Shown piece by piece: positions 31,333 to 41,746 of a stretch of 64,000 bases of DNA. The notes under the pieces are model-generated. The model did not search any database. It saw only the letters and a list, made by a program, of their open reading frames with translations, and was not told the origin of the DNA. The translations under genes and the position numbers were made by a program. The stretch is taken from positions 620,001 to 684,000 of the forward strand of contig NZ_CAJFCL010000001.1 in assembly GCF_904063065.1 (NCBI RefSeq), in the 5' to 3' direction. The stretch is from Pseudomonas paraversuta. Lineage in GTDB: Bacteria > Pseudomonadota > Gammaproteobacteria > Pseudomonadales > Pseudomonadaceae. Position 1 is the first letter of the stretch. Every line of letters begins with the position of its first letter.

Positions 31333-32095
31333 GACACGGCGTATCTGGCTTACCGGGGCCAGCAGCGGGATTGGTGCTCACCTGGCGGAACAACTGCTCA
31401 ACAGCGGTGCCCGCCTGGCATTGAGTGCCCGTACCCTGCCCCCCCTGCAAGCGTTATCCGAACGCTACCCGGGGCAGGTGCTGCTGGTGCCCGGCGACCT
31501 GACCGACAGCCTGCAAGTGCGGGAAATCGGCAAGCGTATCGCCCACACCTGGGGCGCGCTGGACTGCGTGATTCTGAATGCCGGCTCCTGTGAATATGTC
31601 GACGTCCGGCACTTCGACGCAGCCCTGATCGAGCGCGTGGTGCGCACCAATTTACTGGCCAGCGCTTACTGCCTTGAAAGTGCGCTGCCTTTACTGCGTG
31701 CAGGCACCCGCCCGCACCTGGTGGGCGTGGTCAGTTCCGTGACCTTCTGGCCCCTGCCCCGGGCCGAAGCGTATGGCGCGTCAAAAGCCGGCCTGCGCTA
31801 CTTGCTGGAGTCACTGCGCATCGATCTCGCCCACGAGGGAATGGATGTCACCCTGGTCAGCCCCGGCTTCGTTGACACCCCGCTGACGGCAAAAAACGAT
31901 TTCCCCATGCCCATGCGCTGGCCTGCACTCAAAGCCGCACAGCATATTTGCCAGCGTCTGGAAAACCGCCCGCTGGAAATCGCTTTTCCCTGGTCATTTA
32001 TCGCCACTCTCAAACTGATGGCGAGCCTGCCAAAACGCCTGCAACTGGCGATTGGAAAACGCCTGGCACGGACTTCTGACGAGACACCATCATGA
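31325..32095 (+). CDS. Short-chain dehydrogenase/reductase
   Basis: A 256 aa SDR. The NAD(P)-binding TGASSGIGAHLAEQL is at residues 10-24, an NAG motif (ILNAGS) near 82, catalytic Ser in VVSSVTFWPLPR and YxxxK in YGASK (about 152-156). In light-induced operons of other bacteria an SDR accompanies CFA-synthase-like enzymes, so a lipid substrate is plausible but inferred. Its start overlaps phrB by 8 bp and its end overlaps the next gene by 4 bp (ATGA). Confidence 0.92.
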   Translation: MAETRRIWLTGASSGIGAHLAEQLLNSGARLALSARTLPPLQALSERYPGQVLLVPGDLTDSLQVREIGKRIAHTWGALDCVILNAGSCEYVDVRHFDAALIERVVRTNLLASAYCLESALPLLRAGTRPHLVGVVSSVTFWPLPRAEAYGASKAGLRYLLESLRIDLAHEGMDVTLVSPGFVDTPLTAKNDFPMPMRWPALKAAQHICQRLENRPLEIAFPWSFIATLKLMASLPKRLQLAIGKRLARTSDETPS

Positions 32096-33339
32096 AAATC
32101 GCGATCATTGGCAGCGGCATCTCAGGCCTGACCTGTGGCTATTTACTGCATAAAGAACACGATATCCGCGTGTTCGAGGCCAGTGACTGGGTGGGGGGGC
32201 ATACCCATACGGTGGATGTCGGCATCGGCGGGCGTCACTATAAAATTGATACCGGCTTCATCGTGTTCAACGACTGGACCTATCCCAACTTCATCAAGCT
32301 GATCGATCGACTGGGGGTGCGCTCCAAAGCCACTGAGATGAGCTTCTCGGTGCACGACCCCCGACGCAATTTCGAATACAACGGCAACAGCCTCAACAGT
32401 TTGTTCGCCCAACGCAGCAACCTGTTGTCCCCCGGGTTCTGGGGCATGTTGCGCGATATCCTGCGTTTCAATCGCCAGGCCGTACGCGACCTGCAACAAC
32501 AGCGCATTGCCAGCGACACCCGACTGGGCGACTACCTGCAGCAGCGTTGCTATGGCCCCCGGTTTATCGAGCACTACATTGTGCCGATGGGCGCGGCGAT
32601 CTGGTCCATGCCACTGGCCGAGATGCAGGCATTTCCGCTGCAGGCGTTTATCCGCTTCTTCAAGAACCACGGCTTACTGAGCATCACCAATCGCCCGCAG
32701 TGGCGAGTGATCGAAGGTGGCTCGAGCGCCTATGTACAACCGCTGAGCGCAGGTTTTGCCGAACACATTCGCCTCAACTGCCCGGTTACGGCGGTTGAAC
32801 GCGACGACCTGGGTGTACTCATCCACAGCCCGGCAGGCAGCGAGCGCTTCGACAAAGTGATTTTTGCCTGCCATAGCGATCAGGCCTTAAAGCTGTTGGC
32901 CCGGCCGACAGTCGCCGAACAGCAAATCCTCGGCGCCCTGCCCTACGCCGATAACGACGTGGTCCTGCATACCGATACCCGACTGCTACCTGAGCGAAAA
33001 CAGGCCTGGGCCAGTTGGAACTATCGACTGGGCGATGTCGGACAACGCCGCGCCAGCGTGACTTACGCCATGAACATCCTGCAGGGGATCGAGAGCGAGA
33101 CCACATTCTGCGTCAGCCTTAACCAGACCGAGGCCATCGACCCGCTGCAAGTGTTGGCCCGATACACCTACGCCCACCCGCAATACAGCCTCGATGCCGT
33201 AGCCGCCCAAGGGCGCTGGCAAGAATTGCTGGGGCCGCAGCACAGCTATTTTTGCGGTGCTTACTGGGCTAACGGCTTTCACGAAGACGGGGTGGTCAGC
33301 GCTTTGCGTGTCGCCTCAGCATTCGGCCAACAGCTATGA
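32092..33339 (+). CDS. FAD-dependent amine-oxidase-like protein of the CFA operon
   Basis: A 415 aa NAD(P)/FAD-binding protein. The dinucleotide motif IAIIGSGISGLTCGYLLHKE is at residues 3-22, GGHTHTVDV follows at about 36, and the C-terminal FAD region is FCGAYWANGFHEDGVVSAL. Such flavoproteins are linked to DUF1365 and CFA-synthase-like genes in many bacteria, where a role in fatty-acyl modification (including furan fatty acids) has been proposed. The exact reaction is unknown. It overlaps both neighbours by 4 bp. Confidence 0.9.
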   Translation: MKIAIIGSGISGLTCGYLLHKEHDIRVFEASDWVGGHTHTVDVGIGGRHYKIDTGFIVFNDWTYPNFIKLIDRLGVRSKATEMSFSVHDPRRNFEYNGNSLNSLFAQRSNLLSPGFWGMLRDILRFNRQAVRDLQQQRIASDTRLGDYLQQRCYGPRFIEHYIVPMGAAIWSMPLAEMQAFPLQAFIRFFKNHGLLSITNRPQWRVIEGGSSAYVQPLSAGFAEHIRLNCPVTAVERDDLGVLIHSPAGSERFDKVIFACHSDQALKLLARPTVAEQQILGALPYADNDVVLHTDTRLLPERKQAWASWNYRLGDVGQRRASVTYAMNILQGIESETTFCVSLNQTEAIDPLQVLARYTYAHPQYSLDAVAAQGRWQELLGPQHSYFCGAYWANGFHEDGVVSALRVASAFGQQL

Positions 33340-34136
33340 ACAGCGCCCTGTACAGCGGCTGGATCGCCCACCGGCGTTTTGCGCCGACCAGCCATGCATT
33401 CCGCTACCGCATCGGCTTGTTGTATCTCGACCTGGACGAGCAGGATGCTGTATTGGGGCTGTCACCACTGGCTGGAAAAAGCCGCTTTGCACCCTTCTCG
33501 TTTCGCGAAACCGATTACCTGAAGGATTACACCAGGACCGGCATGCGCCTGATGGATGCCGTTCGCCAACAAGTCGCCCGGGCCCTCGGGCATACGCCCC
33601 AAGGTGCCATCTGCTTACTGACTCAGGCCCGCAGCTGGGGCTTGAGTTTCAACCCGGTGAGTTTCTTTTATTGCTACGAGGCTGACGGGCAACTGGCTGC
33701 CATCCTGTGCGAAGTGAGCAATACCCCGTGGCGCGAGCACTATCACTACGTGCTCCCGGCCCTGGGTGACAGCCATCAGCATTTTGCCGTGGCCAAGGCA
33801 TTTCATGTCTCGCCTTTTCTGCCCCGCGATCTGGAATACCGCATGAGTTTCAGCCCGCCCGCTGCCCGACTCGGTGTGCATATGGCGGATTGGCAAGGTG
33901 AGCTGAAAATGTTCGATGCCACCCTCAATCTGCAACGCAGCGCGCTCGACCGTCCAGGTTTGCATCGCTACTTGCGGCAATTTCCATGGATGACGGCAAA
34001 GACTTGCCTGGCCATTTACTGGCAAGCCTTGCGCCTGTTTCTCAAACGTACGCCGATCTTTTCCCATCAGGCCGCCGACGGCGCCTTTCGTATTGCCGCC
34101 CTGCAACCCAAGGATAAACGTCATGAAAAGCCCTAG
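33336..34136 (+). CDS. DUF1365 family protein
   Basis: A 266 aa DUF1365 protein. The family start YSGWIAHRRFAPTSHAFRYR is at residues 5-24, and FNPVSFFYCYEADGQL is near 105. HVSPFLPRDLEYRMSF is near 168. No membrane helix is obvious. Members almost always sit between an FAD amine-oxidase-like gene and a CFA-synthase-like gene, as here, which points to one shared lipid pathway. Biochemical role unknown. Confidence 0.92.
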   Translation: MNSALYSGWIAHRRFAPTSHAFRYRIGLLYLDLDEQDAVLGLSPLAGKSRFAPFSFRETDYLKDYTRTGMRLMDAVRQQVARALGHTPQGAICLLTQARSWGLSFNPVSFFYCYEADGQLAAILCEVSNTPWREHYHYVLPALGDSHQHFAVAKAFHVSPFLPRDLEYRMSFSPPAARLGVHMADWQGELKMFDATLNLQRSALDRPGLHRYLRQFPWMTAKTCLAIYWQALRLFLKRTPIFSHQAADGAFRIAALQPKDKRHEKP

Positions 34137-35394
34137 CCTGGTGAGCAAAACCTCACGATTGAGTACCTACAATCTGACCAGCGTACTGCTGCGGCGCGGA
34201 GTCATGCGTCAACTCAGCCAGCTGCAGCACGGCCAATTGGTGCTGACTGAAAATGGCGAGCGCCATCTGTTCGGTGACAGCAACGCGACACTGATCGGCG
34301 AAGTGCACATCAGCGACCCCGGTGTCTGGGGGATGATCGCCAGCAACGGTTCCATAGGCGCCGGCGAAGCATTTATCCACGGCTACTGGAGCTCGCCCGA
34401 CCTGACCAGAGTGGTCCGGGTACTGGTCAGCAACCTGAAGGTTCTGGACGCCATGGAGGGTGGGCTTGCCAGCCTGGGACGCCCGTTGATACGGGGCTTG
34501 CACTGGATCAATCGCAATACCCGCAAAGGCTCGCAAAAAAACATTGCGGCTCATTACGACCTTGGCAATGAGATGTTCGAGCAGTTTCTCGACCCCACCA
34601 TGATGTATTCAGCGGCGCAGTTCCTCAGCCCTGACGACAGCCTGGAGCAGGCCCAACTGAATAAGCTGCAACGCATTTGCCAGAAGCTCGACCTCAAGCC
34701 CGAAGACCACTTGCTGGAAATCGGCACCGGCTGGGGCAGCATGGCAATTTTTGCCGCGCAGCATTACCACTGCAAAGTGACCACCACCACACTCTCGAAG
34801 GAACAATTCGATTACACCCATAAGCGTATCGAGGCACTGGGACTACAGAATCAGGTGACCTTGTTGCTGGAGGATTACCGCGATCTGACCGGGCAGTACG
34901 ACAAACTGGTGTCCATCGAGATGATCGAAGCGGTCGGCCATCATTTTTTACCCAACTACTTCAAACAGTGTTCGCACCTGCTCAAGAGCCAGGGGTTGAT
35001 GTTGCTGCAAGCCATCACCATTCGAGACCAGCGTTACGAGCAAGCCAAAACCGGCGTGGACTTTATCCAGCGCTACATCTTCCCCGGCGGCGCACTGCCC
35101 AGCGTGCAGAAAATGCTCGAGATCGTCACCCGCGATACCGACATGAACCTGATGCATATGGAGGACTTTGGCCTGCACTACGCCAGAACCTTGCGCCTGT
35201 GGCATGAGAACTTTCGCCGCGCCCACGGCCGTCTGACCGAGCTGGGCTATGACGAATACTTCCTGCGTCTGTGGGAATTTTACCTGTGCTACTGCGAAGG
35301 TGGCTTCCTCGAACGCAGTATCGGCACCGCGCAATTGTTGCTGGCCAAACCCGGGGCCATGCCGCAACCCTTGCTCGGGCGCTTTGATGCTTGA
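34123..35394 (+). CDS. Cyclopropane-fatty-acyl-phospholipid synthase-like methyltransferase
   Basis: SAM-dependent enzyme (423 aa from ATG 34123) that transfers a methyl or methylene group to unsaturated acyl chains of phospholipids. SAM motif I is LLEIGTGWGSMAIFAAQHY (about residues 197-215). YSAAQF and SIEMIEAVGHHFLPNYF follow in the CFA pattern, with the ExxxH active-site region. Its place beside photolyase suggests a light-induced enzyme such as the furan-fatty-acid methyltransferase UfaM rather than the stationary-phase Cfa. It overlaps DUF1365 by 14 bp. Confidence 0.92.
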   Translation: MKSPSLVSKTSRLSTYNLTSVLLRRGVMRQLSQLQHGQLVLTENGERHLFGDSNATLIGEVHISDPGVWGMIASNGSIGAGEAFIHGYWSSPDLTRVVRVLVSNLKVLDAMEGGLASLGRPLIRGLHWINRNTRKGSQKNIAAHYDLGNEMFEQFLDPTMMYSAAQFLSPDDSLEQAQLNKLQRICQKLDLKPEDHLLEIGTGWGSMAIFAAQHYHCKVTTTTLSKEQFDYTHKRIEALGLQNQVTLLLEDYRDLTGQYDKLVSIEMIEAVGHHFLPNYFKQCSHLLKSQGLMLLQAITIRDQRYEQAKTGVDFIQRYIFPGGALPSVQKMLEIVTRDTDMNLMHMEDFGLHYARTLRLWHENFRRAHGRLTELGYDEYFLRLWEFYLCYCEGGFLERSIGTAQLLLAKPGAMPQPLLGRFDA

Positions 35395-35902
35395 TCTGAA
35401 GCTGCTGGCCAATGCCGGAATGTTCCAGCTTGGCTGGTTTGCCTGTGTGCTGGGTGGCAATAGCCTGTGGTTACTACTGCCGGCGGGCGTACTACTGGTG
35501 AACGGACTGTGGATAAGTGCCCGGTGGACAGAAGTGCGCTTGATCATATGCGTCTGCTTGCTCGGCACCCTGGTGGACAGCCTGCTGCTCAATGCCGGGG
35601 TTTTTGAGTTCCGGCAGGAGGGGATTTTGATCCCGTTCTGGTTGATGCTGCTCTGGGCATTACTGGCGACCACCCTGAACCATTGCCTGGCATGGACGGC
35701 ACGACCGGCATGGCGGGCGGTGCTGCTGGGCGCGGTTGGCGGGCCATTGTCGTATTACGCAGGGCAACGGCTGGGGGCAGTGCAATTCGGGTTCGGACTG
35801 TGGCCGACCCTGGTCTTGCTCGCGGTGTTATGGGCGGGGTTGTTCCCGGCGCTGCAATGGCTGGCGGGCAAGCAGACAGCCCAACTTCCGCTGCGAGAAT
35901 GA
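35387..35902 (+). CDS. DUF2878 membrane protein
   Basis: A 171 aa integral membrane protein with about five or six helices (NAGMFQLGWFACVLGG, SLWLLLPAGVLLVNGLW, LIICVCLLGTLVDSLLL and further). It belongs to DUF2878 by its position and pattern. The ATG at 35387 overlaps the CFA-like stop by 8 bp. Last gene of the photolyase operon; a lone REP half-unit follows its stop. Function unknown. Confidence 0.88.
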   Translation: MLDLKLLANAGMFQLGWFACVLGGNSLWLLLPAGVLLVNGLWISARWTEVRLIICVCLLGTLVDSLLLNAGVFEFRQEGILIPFWLMLLWALLATTLNHCLAWTARPAWRAVLLGAVGGPLSYYAGQRLGAVQFGFGLWPTLVLLAVLWAGLFPALQWLAGKQTAQLPLRE

Positions 35903-35980
35903 GCTTGCTCCTACAGGGATGAATGGCGGTTTGTCAGCGGTTTTACACCTGACAGCTGCTCTGCCTTACACTGCGCGCCT

Positions 35981-36286
35981 ATGACCAACATCCCCCTGAC
36001 CGAAATTACCGAACCCGCCGTCACCTGTTCGACGTGCGCGGCATGCTGCTGCCAACTGGAAGTGATGTTGATCACCGACACCGGTGTGCCCGAGCGCTTT
36101 ATCGACACCGATGACTGGGGCGGCGAGGTCATGCTGCGCCTCGATGATGGCTGGTGTGCAGCGCTGGATCGCAACACCATGATGTGCACCATCTACGAAA
36201 AGCGTCCGCTGATTTGCCGCGAGTTCGAGATGGGTGATGTTGAATGCCTGAACGAACGTCAAGGCATCACAACCGCCTATCGGTAG
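35981..36286 (+). CDS. YkgJ-family cysteine-cluster protein
   Basis: A 101 aa protein with the zinc- or iron-sulphur-type Cys pattern of the YkgJ/UPF0153 family: CSTCAACCCQLE (residues 16-27), WCAALD, MMCTIYEKRPLICREFEMGD (about 66-85) and a last Cys near 88. The function is not known. It is a single-gene unit between the photolyase operon and a REP element. Confidence 0.88.
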   Translation: MTNIPLTEITEPAVTCSTCAACCCQLEVMLITDTGVPERFIDTDDWGGEVMLRLDDGWCAALDRNTMMCTIYEKRPLICREFEMGDVECLNERQGITTAYR

Positions 36287-36300
36287 CGGTTTGATCCCTT

Positions 36301-36370
36301 GTAGGAGCGAGCTTGTCTCGCGAGCTTTTGCGGTATGGCATATCGCGCTGACAAGCTCGCTCCTACGGGG
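36301..36370. repeat. REP-like inverted repeat pair
   Basis: GTAGGAGCGAGCTTGTCTCG (from 36301) faces GACAAGCTCGCTCCTACGGG (to 36369). It lies between convergent ykgJ-type and pagL genes and could also end both transcripts. Confidence 0.8.
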
Positions 36371-36380
36371 AAGACGTACG

Positions 36381-36899
36381 TTACAGCGGCATTGTGTAAT
36401 GCAGGGCGTAGCTCTCTATACCGTCGTTGGTGCTCGATAGCCCGGCATTGGAGTAATGAGTCGCTCGAATACCCACTTCATGCCCACCGGTAAAGCGCAG
36501 GCCAAAACCCAGGCGATCTTCAAACTGGAAAGCCGTCCCCAGCTTGTTGCCCTCAACTTCAGTGTGGGAAAACGCTGCGACCCCGATGCCGGCCTCTACA
36601 TAAGGTTTGACCGTTTCACCGGCAAACTCGTACACAAATACAGGCGAGAACGACAAGCTGTGGTTCGCAGATGACTTGTCACCTTCCCAGTAGGTGTAAG
36701 CCCCATCCCAATAACCTGTAAGACGACCAACATCACTCTGCAGCCAGCTCTTGTCCCAATCGGACTTCAAGCCCAGCCGATAAGTCATGGTCGATTCACT
36801 GGTGTGCCCTACCCCAAACTCGATACCGGCCGCTTGTGCTGTGTAGCTATGCCCCAGAACAGTGGCTGCCAGCGCAGCCAGGCAAAAAAATCGCTTCAT
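36381..36899 (-). CDS. pagL: Lipid A 3-O-deacylase PagL
   Basis: Outer-membrane beta-barrel esterase that removes the 3-O acyl chain of lipid A, lowering endotoxicity. The 172 aa protein starts MKRFFCLAALAATVLG with a signal peptide cleaved near AQA (residue 23). It keeps the catalytic His-Ser in RATHYSNAGLSSTNDGIE, with the Glu of the triad at the end of that stretch. It ends in aromatic MPL in the manner of barrels. The start at 36899 was chosen because the signal peptide begins there. Confidence 0.93.
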   Translation of the reverse strand: MKRFFCLAALAATVLGHSYTAQAAGIEFGVGHTSESTMTYRLGLKSDWDKSWLQSDVGRLTGYWDGAYTYWEGDKSSANHSLSFSPVFVYEFAGETVKPYVEAGIGVAAFSHTEVEGNKLGTAFQFEDRLGFGLRFTGGHEVGIRATHYSNAGLSSTNDGIESYALHYTMPL

Positions 36900-37013
36900 A
36901 AGAAAATCCCGCTTCCGTATGCAAAGATCATTGTTGTGTGCCTCATCAGACAAGCGCTAAGAATCCAGTCACCGCCCGAAAGTTCAACCGTCTTGAACCT
37001 TTTCACACTTTTT

Positions 37014-37805
37014 TCACAAACCGAAGCTTTGCACACTCCCTGATTTATTCCACAACAGCGGCAGGATATTTTGCATGTGCTCCGGCGAGGCGCTGGTCCA
37101 GAACTGTGTTTGCCGGGCGGGGCCCGCTGCCAGCAGGCTTCTTTCACTCAACAACCGCTTGAGCTGGCGGGCCACTGCGGCGCCGGTGTCGATCAGGATG
37201 ATCGAAGACGGCAGCATCTGGCTCAGCAAGGGCTTGAGGAAGGGGTAATGGGTGCAGCCGAGAATAATGGTGTCGCAACCCGCCGCCACCAGCGGTTCGA
37301 CATAGCCGCGCAACAGGGTTCGCAGCTCGTCGCTGAGCAAGTCACCGGTTTCAATCAGCTCCACCAGCCCCGGACACGGCTGGGTGATCACCCGTACATC
37401 GCTGGCAAAGCGGTCAAGCAAGGCGGCAAATTTGGCACTTTGCAAAGTACCGGTGGTTGCAAGTACCCCCACCACCCCGCTGCGTGTGGCCGCAGCAGCC
37501 GGTTTGACCGCAGGTTCCATACCGACGATGGGCCAGTCGGGGTAAGACTGACGCAACTGCGCAACGCCGGCTACGGTGGCAGTGTTGCATGCCAGCACCA
37601 GAGCTTTAGCCCCCTGGCGCTGAAAAAAATCCGCCATCACGGCGCAGCGCTGGCGAATAAATTCAGGACTTTTTTCGCCGTAGGGAATGTGTCCGCAGTC
37701 CGCCACATATAGCAGTGACTCATTGGGCAACAGACCATGAATCTCCCGCAGCACCGACAGACCGCCGACACCGGAGTCGAAAACACCTACCGGTGCTTCA
37801 TTCAT
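37014..37805 (-). CDS. murI: Glutamate racemase
   Basis: Makes D-glutamate for peptidoglycan. The 263 aa protein has both catalytic cysteines, in [10 protein letters not shown] (about residue 73) and [10 protein letters not shown] (about 184), plus the N-terminal [13 protein letters not shown]. The start [12 protein letters not shown] at 37805 overlaps the moeB stop by 8 bp. Last gene of hemA-prfA-prmC-moeB-murI. Confidence 0.96.
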   Translation of the reverse strand: MNEAPVGVFDSGVGGLSVLREIHGLLPNESLLYVADCGHIPYGEKSPEFIRQRCAVMADFFQRQGAKALVLACNTATVAGVAQLRQSYPDWPIVGMEPAVKPAAAATRSGVVGVLATTGTLQSAKFAALLDRFASDVRVITQPCPGLVELIETGDLLSDELRTLLRGYVEPLVAAGCDTIILGCTHYPFLKPLLSQMLPSSIILIDTGAAVARQLKRLLSERSLLAAGPARQTQFWTSASPEHMQNILPLLWNKSGSVQSFGL

Positions 37806-38553
37806 GGCCCGTACCGCATACGCTGCACCCGGGATCGCGCTTGACTCGCAGTTCGCGAAACCGCGTGCCCAGGGCATCGATCAACAACAGACGCCCCACC
37901 AGCGGCTCACCAAAGCCGGCCAGCAGTTTCAGGGCTTCGAGGGCCTGCAGACTGCCGACCAAGCCTACCAGCGGGCCTATGACTCCGGCTTCACTGCAGG
38001 TCAGTTCGTCTTCGCTGCCATGACCATACAAACAGTGGTAGCAAGGGCTCGCCGGCTGGCGGGAGTCAAACACCGACAACTGCCCCTCAAGGCGAATTGC
38101 CGCACCACTGACCAGTGGTTTGCGCGCCACGAAGCAGGCCGCGTTCACGGCTTCGCGGGTGCCGAAGTTGTCGCAGCAATCGAGTACCAGATCAACCTGC
38201 GACACGGCATCTGCCAACGTGTCGGCATCCAGTGCCGAACGGTGGGCAACAAGCTTGATTTGCGGGTTTATCGCGGCCAGACGCTGCATGGCCGAATCGA
38301 CTTTGCTCTGGCCGATGCTGGCGCTGTCATGAATGATCTGGCGTTGCAGGTTGGTCAGGTCGACGCTGTCAAAATCGGCCAGGTGCAGCTCGCCAACCCC
38401 GGCAGCCGCCAGATAGAGCGCCACTGGCGAACCCAGCCCGCCCACACCGACGATCAGTACACGGCTGTTTTTCAGCTTGAGCTGACCTTCGATATCGACC
38501 TGTTGCAGCAGGATCTGTCGGCTGTAGCGCAACAGTTCCTCATCGCTCAGCAC
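37798..38553 (-). CDS. moeB: Molybdopterin-synthase adenylyltransferase MoeB
   Basis: E1-like enzyme (251 aa) that adenylates the MoaD C-terminus in molybdenum cofactor synthesis. The ATP-binding [19 protein letters not shown] is at residues 36-54. Two zinc-binding pairs, CYHC and CSVC, are present. No rhodanese domain, so it is the MoeB rather than MOCS3 type. It overlaps prmC by 7 bp and murI by 8 bp. Confidence 0.95.
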   Translation of the reverse strand: MLSDEELLRYSRQILLQQVDIEGQLKLKNSRVLIVGVGGLGSPVALYLAAAGVGELHLADFDSVDLTNLQRQIIHDSASIGQSKVDSAMQRLAAINPQIKLVAHRSALDADTLADAVSQVDLVLDCCDNFGTREAVNAACFVARKPLVSGAAIRLEGQLSVFDSRQPASPCYHCLYGHGSEDELTCSEAGVIGPLVGLVGSLQALEALKLLAGFGEPLVGRLLLIDALGTRFRELRVKRDPGCSVCGTGHE

Positions 38554-39377
38554 GGCAGGCGACCCAGGGTGATGCGTTCGTGGGTGCCCAGGTCCTTGCG
38601 GCTTTCGACCTGTGCAAAACCTGCACCCGATAACAGCTGGCGAACAGCGTCGGCCTGATCGTACCCGTGCTCGAGCATCAACCAGCCCCCTGGATTCAGG
38701 TGTTGTGGCGCGGCCTGGATAATTTCGCGAATGTCGTCCAGACCATCGACACCGGCGACCAATGCGCTTTCAGGCTCGAAACGCACATCGCCCTGGGCCA
38801 GGTGCACGTCGCCCGCGGCAATATAAGGCGGGTTGCTGATAATCAGGTCGAAGCGCTGATCAGCCAACGCACTGAACCAGTGACTGGTCAGTACATGGAC
38901 GTTTTCAAGCTGTAGGCGCTGACGGTTACGCTCGGCCAGGGCTACGGCTTCAAGTACCCGATCGACCGCAGTGACGTGCCACGCAGGGCGTTCACTGGCC
39001 AGGGCCAGGGCAATTGCACCGCTGCCGGTACCTAAATCCAGAACCCTGGCGGGGCTGGCGGGTAGCAGATCCAGCGCAGTTTCGACCAGCAGTTCGGTAT
39101 CAGGACGGGGAATAAGCGTGTGGGGCGCAACTTCAAGGTCCAGCTTCCAGAAGCCCTGCTGACCCAGAATGTAGGCAACAGGCTCACCGGCACGACGACG
39201 CAGCAGGTAGCCGGAAAAGGTCAAAGCCGATTCGCTGCTGACAATTTTTTCGGGCCATGTGTGCAGGTAACTGCGCGACTTGCCCAGGGCTGCGGCCAGT
39301 AACAGCTCCGCATCCAGGCGCGCCGTTGGCGAGTCTGGCAGTTCTGCGGCACGCAACAAGCTGGCAATAATGGTCAT
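38547..39377 (-). CDS. prmC: Release factor glutamine methyltransferase PrmC
   Basis: SAM-dependent methylase (276 aa) of the GGQ glutamine in release factors 1 and 2. SAM motif LDLGTGSGAIALAL is at about residue 115 and the Gln-binding NPPY in IISNPPYIAAGD near 183. It directly adjoins prfA, encoding one of its substrates. Confidence 0.97.
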   Translation of the reverse strand: MTIIASLLRAAELPDSPTARLDAELLLAAALGKSRSYLHTWPEKIVSSESALTFSGYLLRRRAGEPVAYILGQQGFWKLDLEVAPHTLIPRPDTELLVETALDLLPASPARVLDLGTGSGAIALALASERPAWHVTAVDRVLEAVALAERNRQRLQLENVHVLTSHWFSALADQRFDLIISNPPYIAAGDVHLAQGDVRFEPESALVAGVDGLDDIREIIQAAPQHLNPGGWLMLEHGYDQADAVRQLLSGAGFAQVESRKDLGTHERITLGRLPC

Positions 39378-40460
39378 TTACTCACCCAGGGCCGTCAGTT
39401 GGTCAGCCTGAAATTCCGCTAATAACGGCTCAATAACGGCATCAACACCGCCAGCCAGTACATCATCCAGGGAATACAGGGTCAGATTGACACGGTGGTC
39501 GGTGACCCGCCCTTGTGCAAAATTGTAAGTCCGGATGCGCTCGGAGCGATCCCCCGAGCCCACCAGGGATTTTCGTTCGCTGGCAATCGCATTGGCAGCG
39601 GCGCTGGTTTGCTGGTCATTCAATTTAGCCGAAAGCCAGGACATCGCCCGCGCCCGGTTTTTATGCTGGGAACGCTCTTCCTGACACTCCACCACGATGC
39701 CCGATGGCAAGTGCGTGATGCGAATGGCCGAGTCGGTCTTGTTAACGTGCTGACCACCCGCGCCCGAAGAGCGATAGGTATCGACGCGCAAGTCGGACGG
39801 GTTGATCTCGATCGCTTCTTGCTCGTCCGGCTCCGGCAGTACCGCCACGGTGCACGCAGAAGTATGAATCCGCCCCTGGGATTCGGTCGCCGGTACCCGC
39901 TGTACGCGGTGTACCCCCGACTCGAACTTCAGCTTGCCGTAAACATTCTCGCCTTCAACCCGGGCAATGACTTCTTTGTAGCCGCCATGCTCGCCGCTGT
40001 TTTCCGACAGAATTTCCAGCTTCCAGCCACGACGCTCAGCGTAACGCGAGTACATGCGGAACAGGTCACCGGCAAAAATGGCCGCTTCATCGCCGCCGGT
40101 TCCGGCGCGAATCTCAAGGAATACGTTGCGCCCGTCGTTCGGGTCTTTTGGCAACAGCATGCGTTGCAGGTCTTGTTCCAGCTCGAGCAGCCGTTCTTTG
40201 GCTTCGCGGACTTCTTCAACCGCCATTTCGCGCATGTCCGGGTCGTTATCCTTGAGCAACGCCTGGGCGCCCTCAAGGTCGGCCTGTACCTTCAGCCACT
40301 GCCCGTAGGTTGCAACAATGGGCTCTACTTCCGCGTATTCCTTGGAATAGGCACGGAATTTGGTCTGATCAGAGATGACTTCGCCATCGCCAAGCAACGC
40401 GGTCAGTTCTTCAAAACGGTCCTGGAGGATGTCCAGCTTATTCAGCAGTGACGCTTTCAT
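39378..40460 (-). CDS. prfA: Peptide chain release factor 1
   Basis: Releases peptides at UAA and UAG codons. The 360 aa length is standard. GGQ lies in [18 protein letters not shown] (about residues 230-247), and the stop-codon reading segment [16 protein letters not shown] contains the PxT region. Two bases separate it from hemA upstream. Confidence 0.98.
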   Translation of the reverse strand: MKASLLNKLDILQDRFEELTALLGDGEVISDQTKFRAYSKEYAEVEPIVATYGQWLKVQADLEGAQALLKDNDPDMREMAVEEVREAKERLLELEQDLQRMLLPKDPNDGRNVFLEIRAGTGGDEAAIFAGDLFRMYSRYAERRGWKLEILSENSGEHGGYKEVIARVEGENVYGKLKFESGVHRVQRVPATESQGRIHTSACTVAVLPEPDEQEAIEINPSDLRVDTYRSSGAGGQHVNKTDSAIRITHLPSGIVVECQEERSQHKNRARAMSWLSAKLNDQQTSAAANAIASERKSLVGSGDRSERIRTYNFAQGRVTDHRVNLTLYSLDDVLAGGVDAVIEPLLAEFQADQLTALGE

Positions 40461-40462
40461 TA

Positions 40463-41746
40463 CTATTTTTTATCCGCAGAGCTATCCGATGAGCCCTCAC
40501 CGAGGGCAAAAAGTTCTTGGGCCATGGCCAGCGCATCGAGGCGGCCTTCGGCGGAAAGCTTTTTCAGCTGCACGCTGGGTGCGTGCAGCAATTTATTGGT
40601 CAGGCCGCGTGCCAGTTGTACCAGCACGTCTTCGGGATTGCTGCCGTTGGCGAGCATCCGCTGGGCCTTTTGCAGTTCTTCGTCACGCAGGCGCTCGCTT
40701 TGCTGGCGATAGGCTTTGAGCACATCCACTGCCGCCAGCTCACGCAAACGCACCATGAAGTCTTCAGCACCAATGCTGACCAGCGCTTCCGCTGCCTGGG
40801 CTGCGCCCTGGCGACTCTTGAGGTTTTCCGCGACCACTTCGTGCAAGTCATCGACGGTGTAGAGGTAAACGTCGTCCAACTCGCCGACTTCTGGCTCGAT
40901 ATCCCGGGGGACGGCGATATCCACCATGAAAATGGGTTTGTGCTTGCGCAGTTTCAAAGCGCTTTCCACCGCGCCTTTGCCCAGAATCGGCAATTGGCTG
41001 GCGGTGGAGCTGATCACGATATCGCTGTGCACCAGCTCCTGGGGAATGTCCGACAGCAACACCGCGTGCGCCCCGAACTGTTCGGCCAGAGTACTGGCAC
41101 GCTCCAGTGTACGGTTGGCCACGACTATGCGTTTTACCCCCAGCTCATGCAGGTGACGGGCGACCAGGGTAATGGTCTCGCCGGCGCCGATCAGCAGGGC
41201 CTGACTGCGCTGCAGGTCGCTGAAAATCTGCTTGGCCAGGCTCACGGCGGCAAACGCCACCGAAACCGGGTTTTCACCGATGGCGGTGTCGGTGCGCACT
41301 TGCTTGGCCGAGTTGAAGGTCGCTTGAAACAGCCGCCCCAACAAAGGCCCGACCGTGCCCGCCTCACGCGCCACGGCATAGGCCGATTTCATCTGGCCGA
41401 GAATTTGTGGTTCGCCCAACACCAGCGAGTCCAGGCCTGAAGCCACACGCATCATGTGACGAACGGCAGCATCGTCTTCATGGACATAGGCACAGGCACG
41501 TAATTCTTCGAGGCTCAGATGGTGATAGTCGGCCAGCCACTTCAGCACCGAGTCTGCCGAAAGGTGGTCCTGTTCTATATATAGCTCGCTGCGATTGCAG
41601 GTGGAGAGGATCGCAGCTTCGCGGCTGTCGGTGTGTCGGCAGAGTTGCTGCAAGGCCTCAACCAACTGCTCTGGAGTAAAAGCCACGCGCTCGCGGACGT
41701 CTACTGAAGCAGTCTTGTGGTTAATACCGAGTGCGAGGAAGGCCAT
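40463..41746 (-). CDS. hemA: Glutamyl-tRNA reductase
   Basis: First committed enzyme of C5 tetrapyrrole synthesis: reduces Glu-tRNA(Glu) to glutamate-1-semialdehyde. The 427 aa protein carries the catalytic Cys in [15 protein letters not shown] (about residue 50), the family signature [18 protein letters not shown] (about 103-120) and the NADPH-binding [13 protein letters not shown]. First gene of the operon; divergent from the TPR-lolB-ispE genes across 214 bp. Confidence 0.97.
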   Translation of the reverse strand: MAFLALGINHKTASVDVRERVAFTPEQLVEALQQLCRHTDSREAAILSTCNRSELYIEQDHLSADSVLKWLADYHHLSLEELRACAYVHEDDAAVRHMMRVASGLDSLVLGEPQILGQMKSAYAVAREAGTVGPLLGRLFQATFNSAKQVRTDTAIGENPVSVAFAAVSLAKQIFSDLQRSQALLIGAGETITLVARHLHELGVKRIVVANRTLERASTLAEQFGAHAVLLSDIPQELVHSDIVISSTASQLPILGKGAVESALKLRKHKPIFMVDIAVPRDIEPEVGELDDVYLYTVDDLHEVVAENLKSRQGAAQAAEALVSIGAEDFMVRLRELAAVDVLKAYRQQSERLRDEELQKAQRMLANGSNPEDVLVQLARGLTNKLLHAPSVQLKKLSAEGRLDALAMAQELFALGEGSSDSSADKK

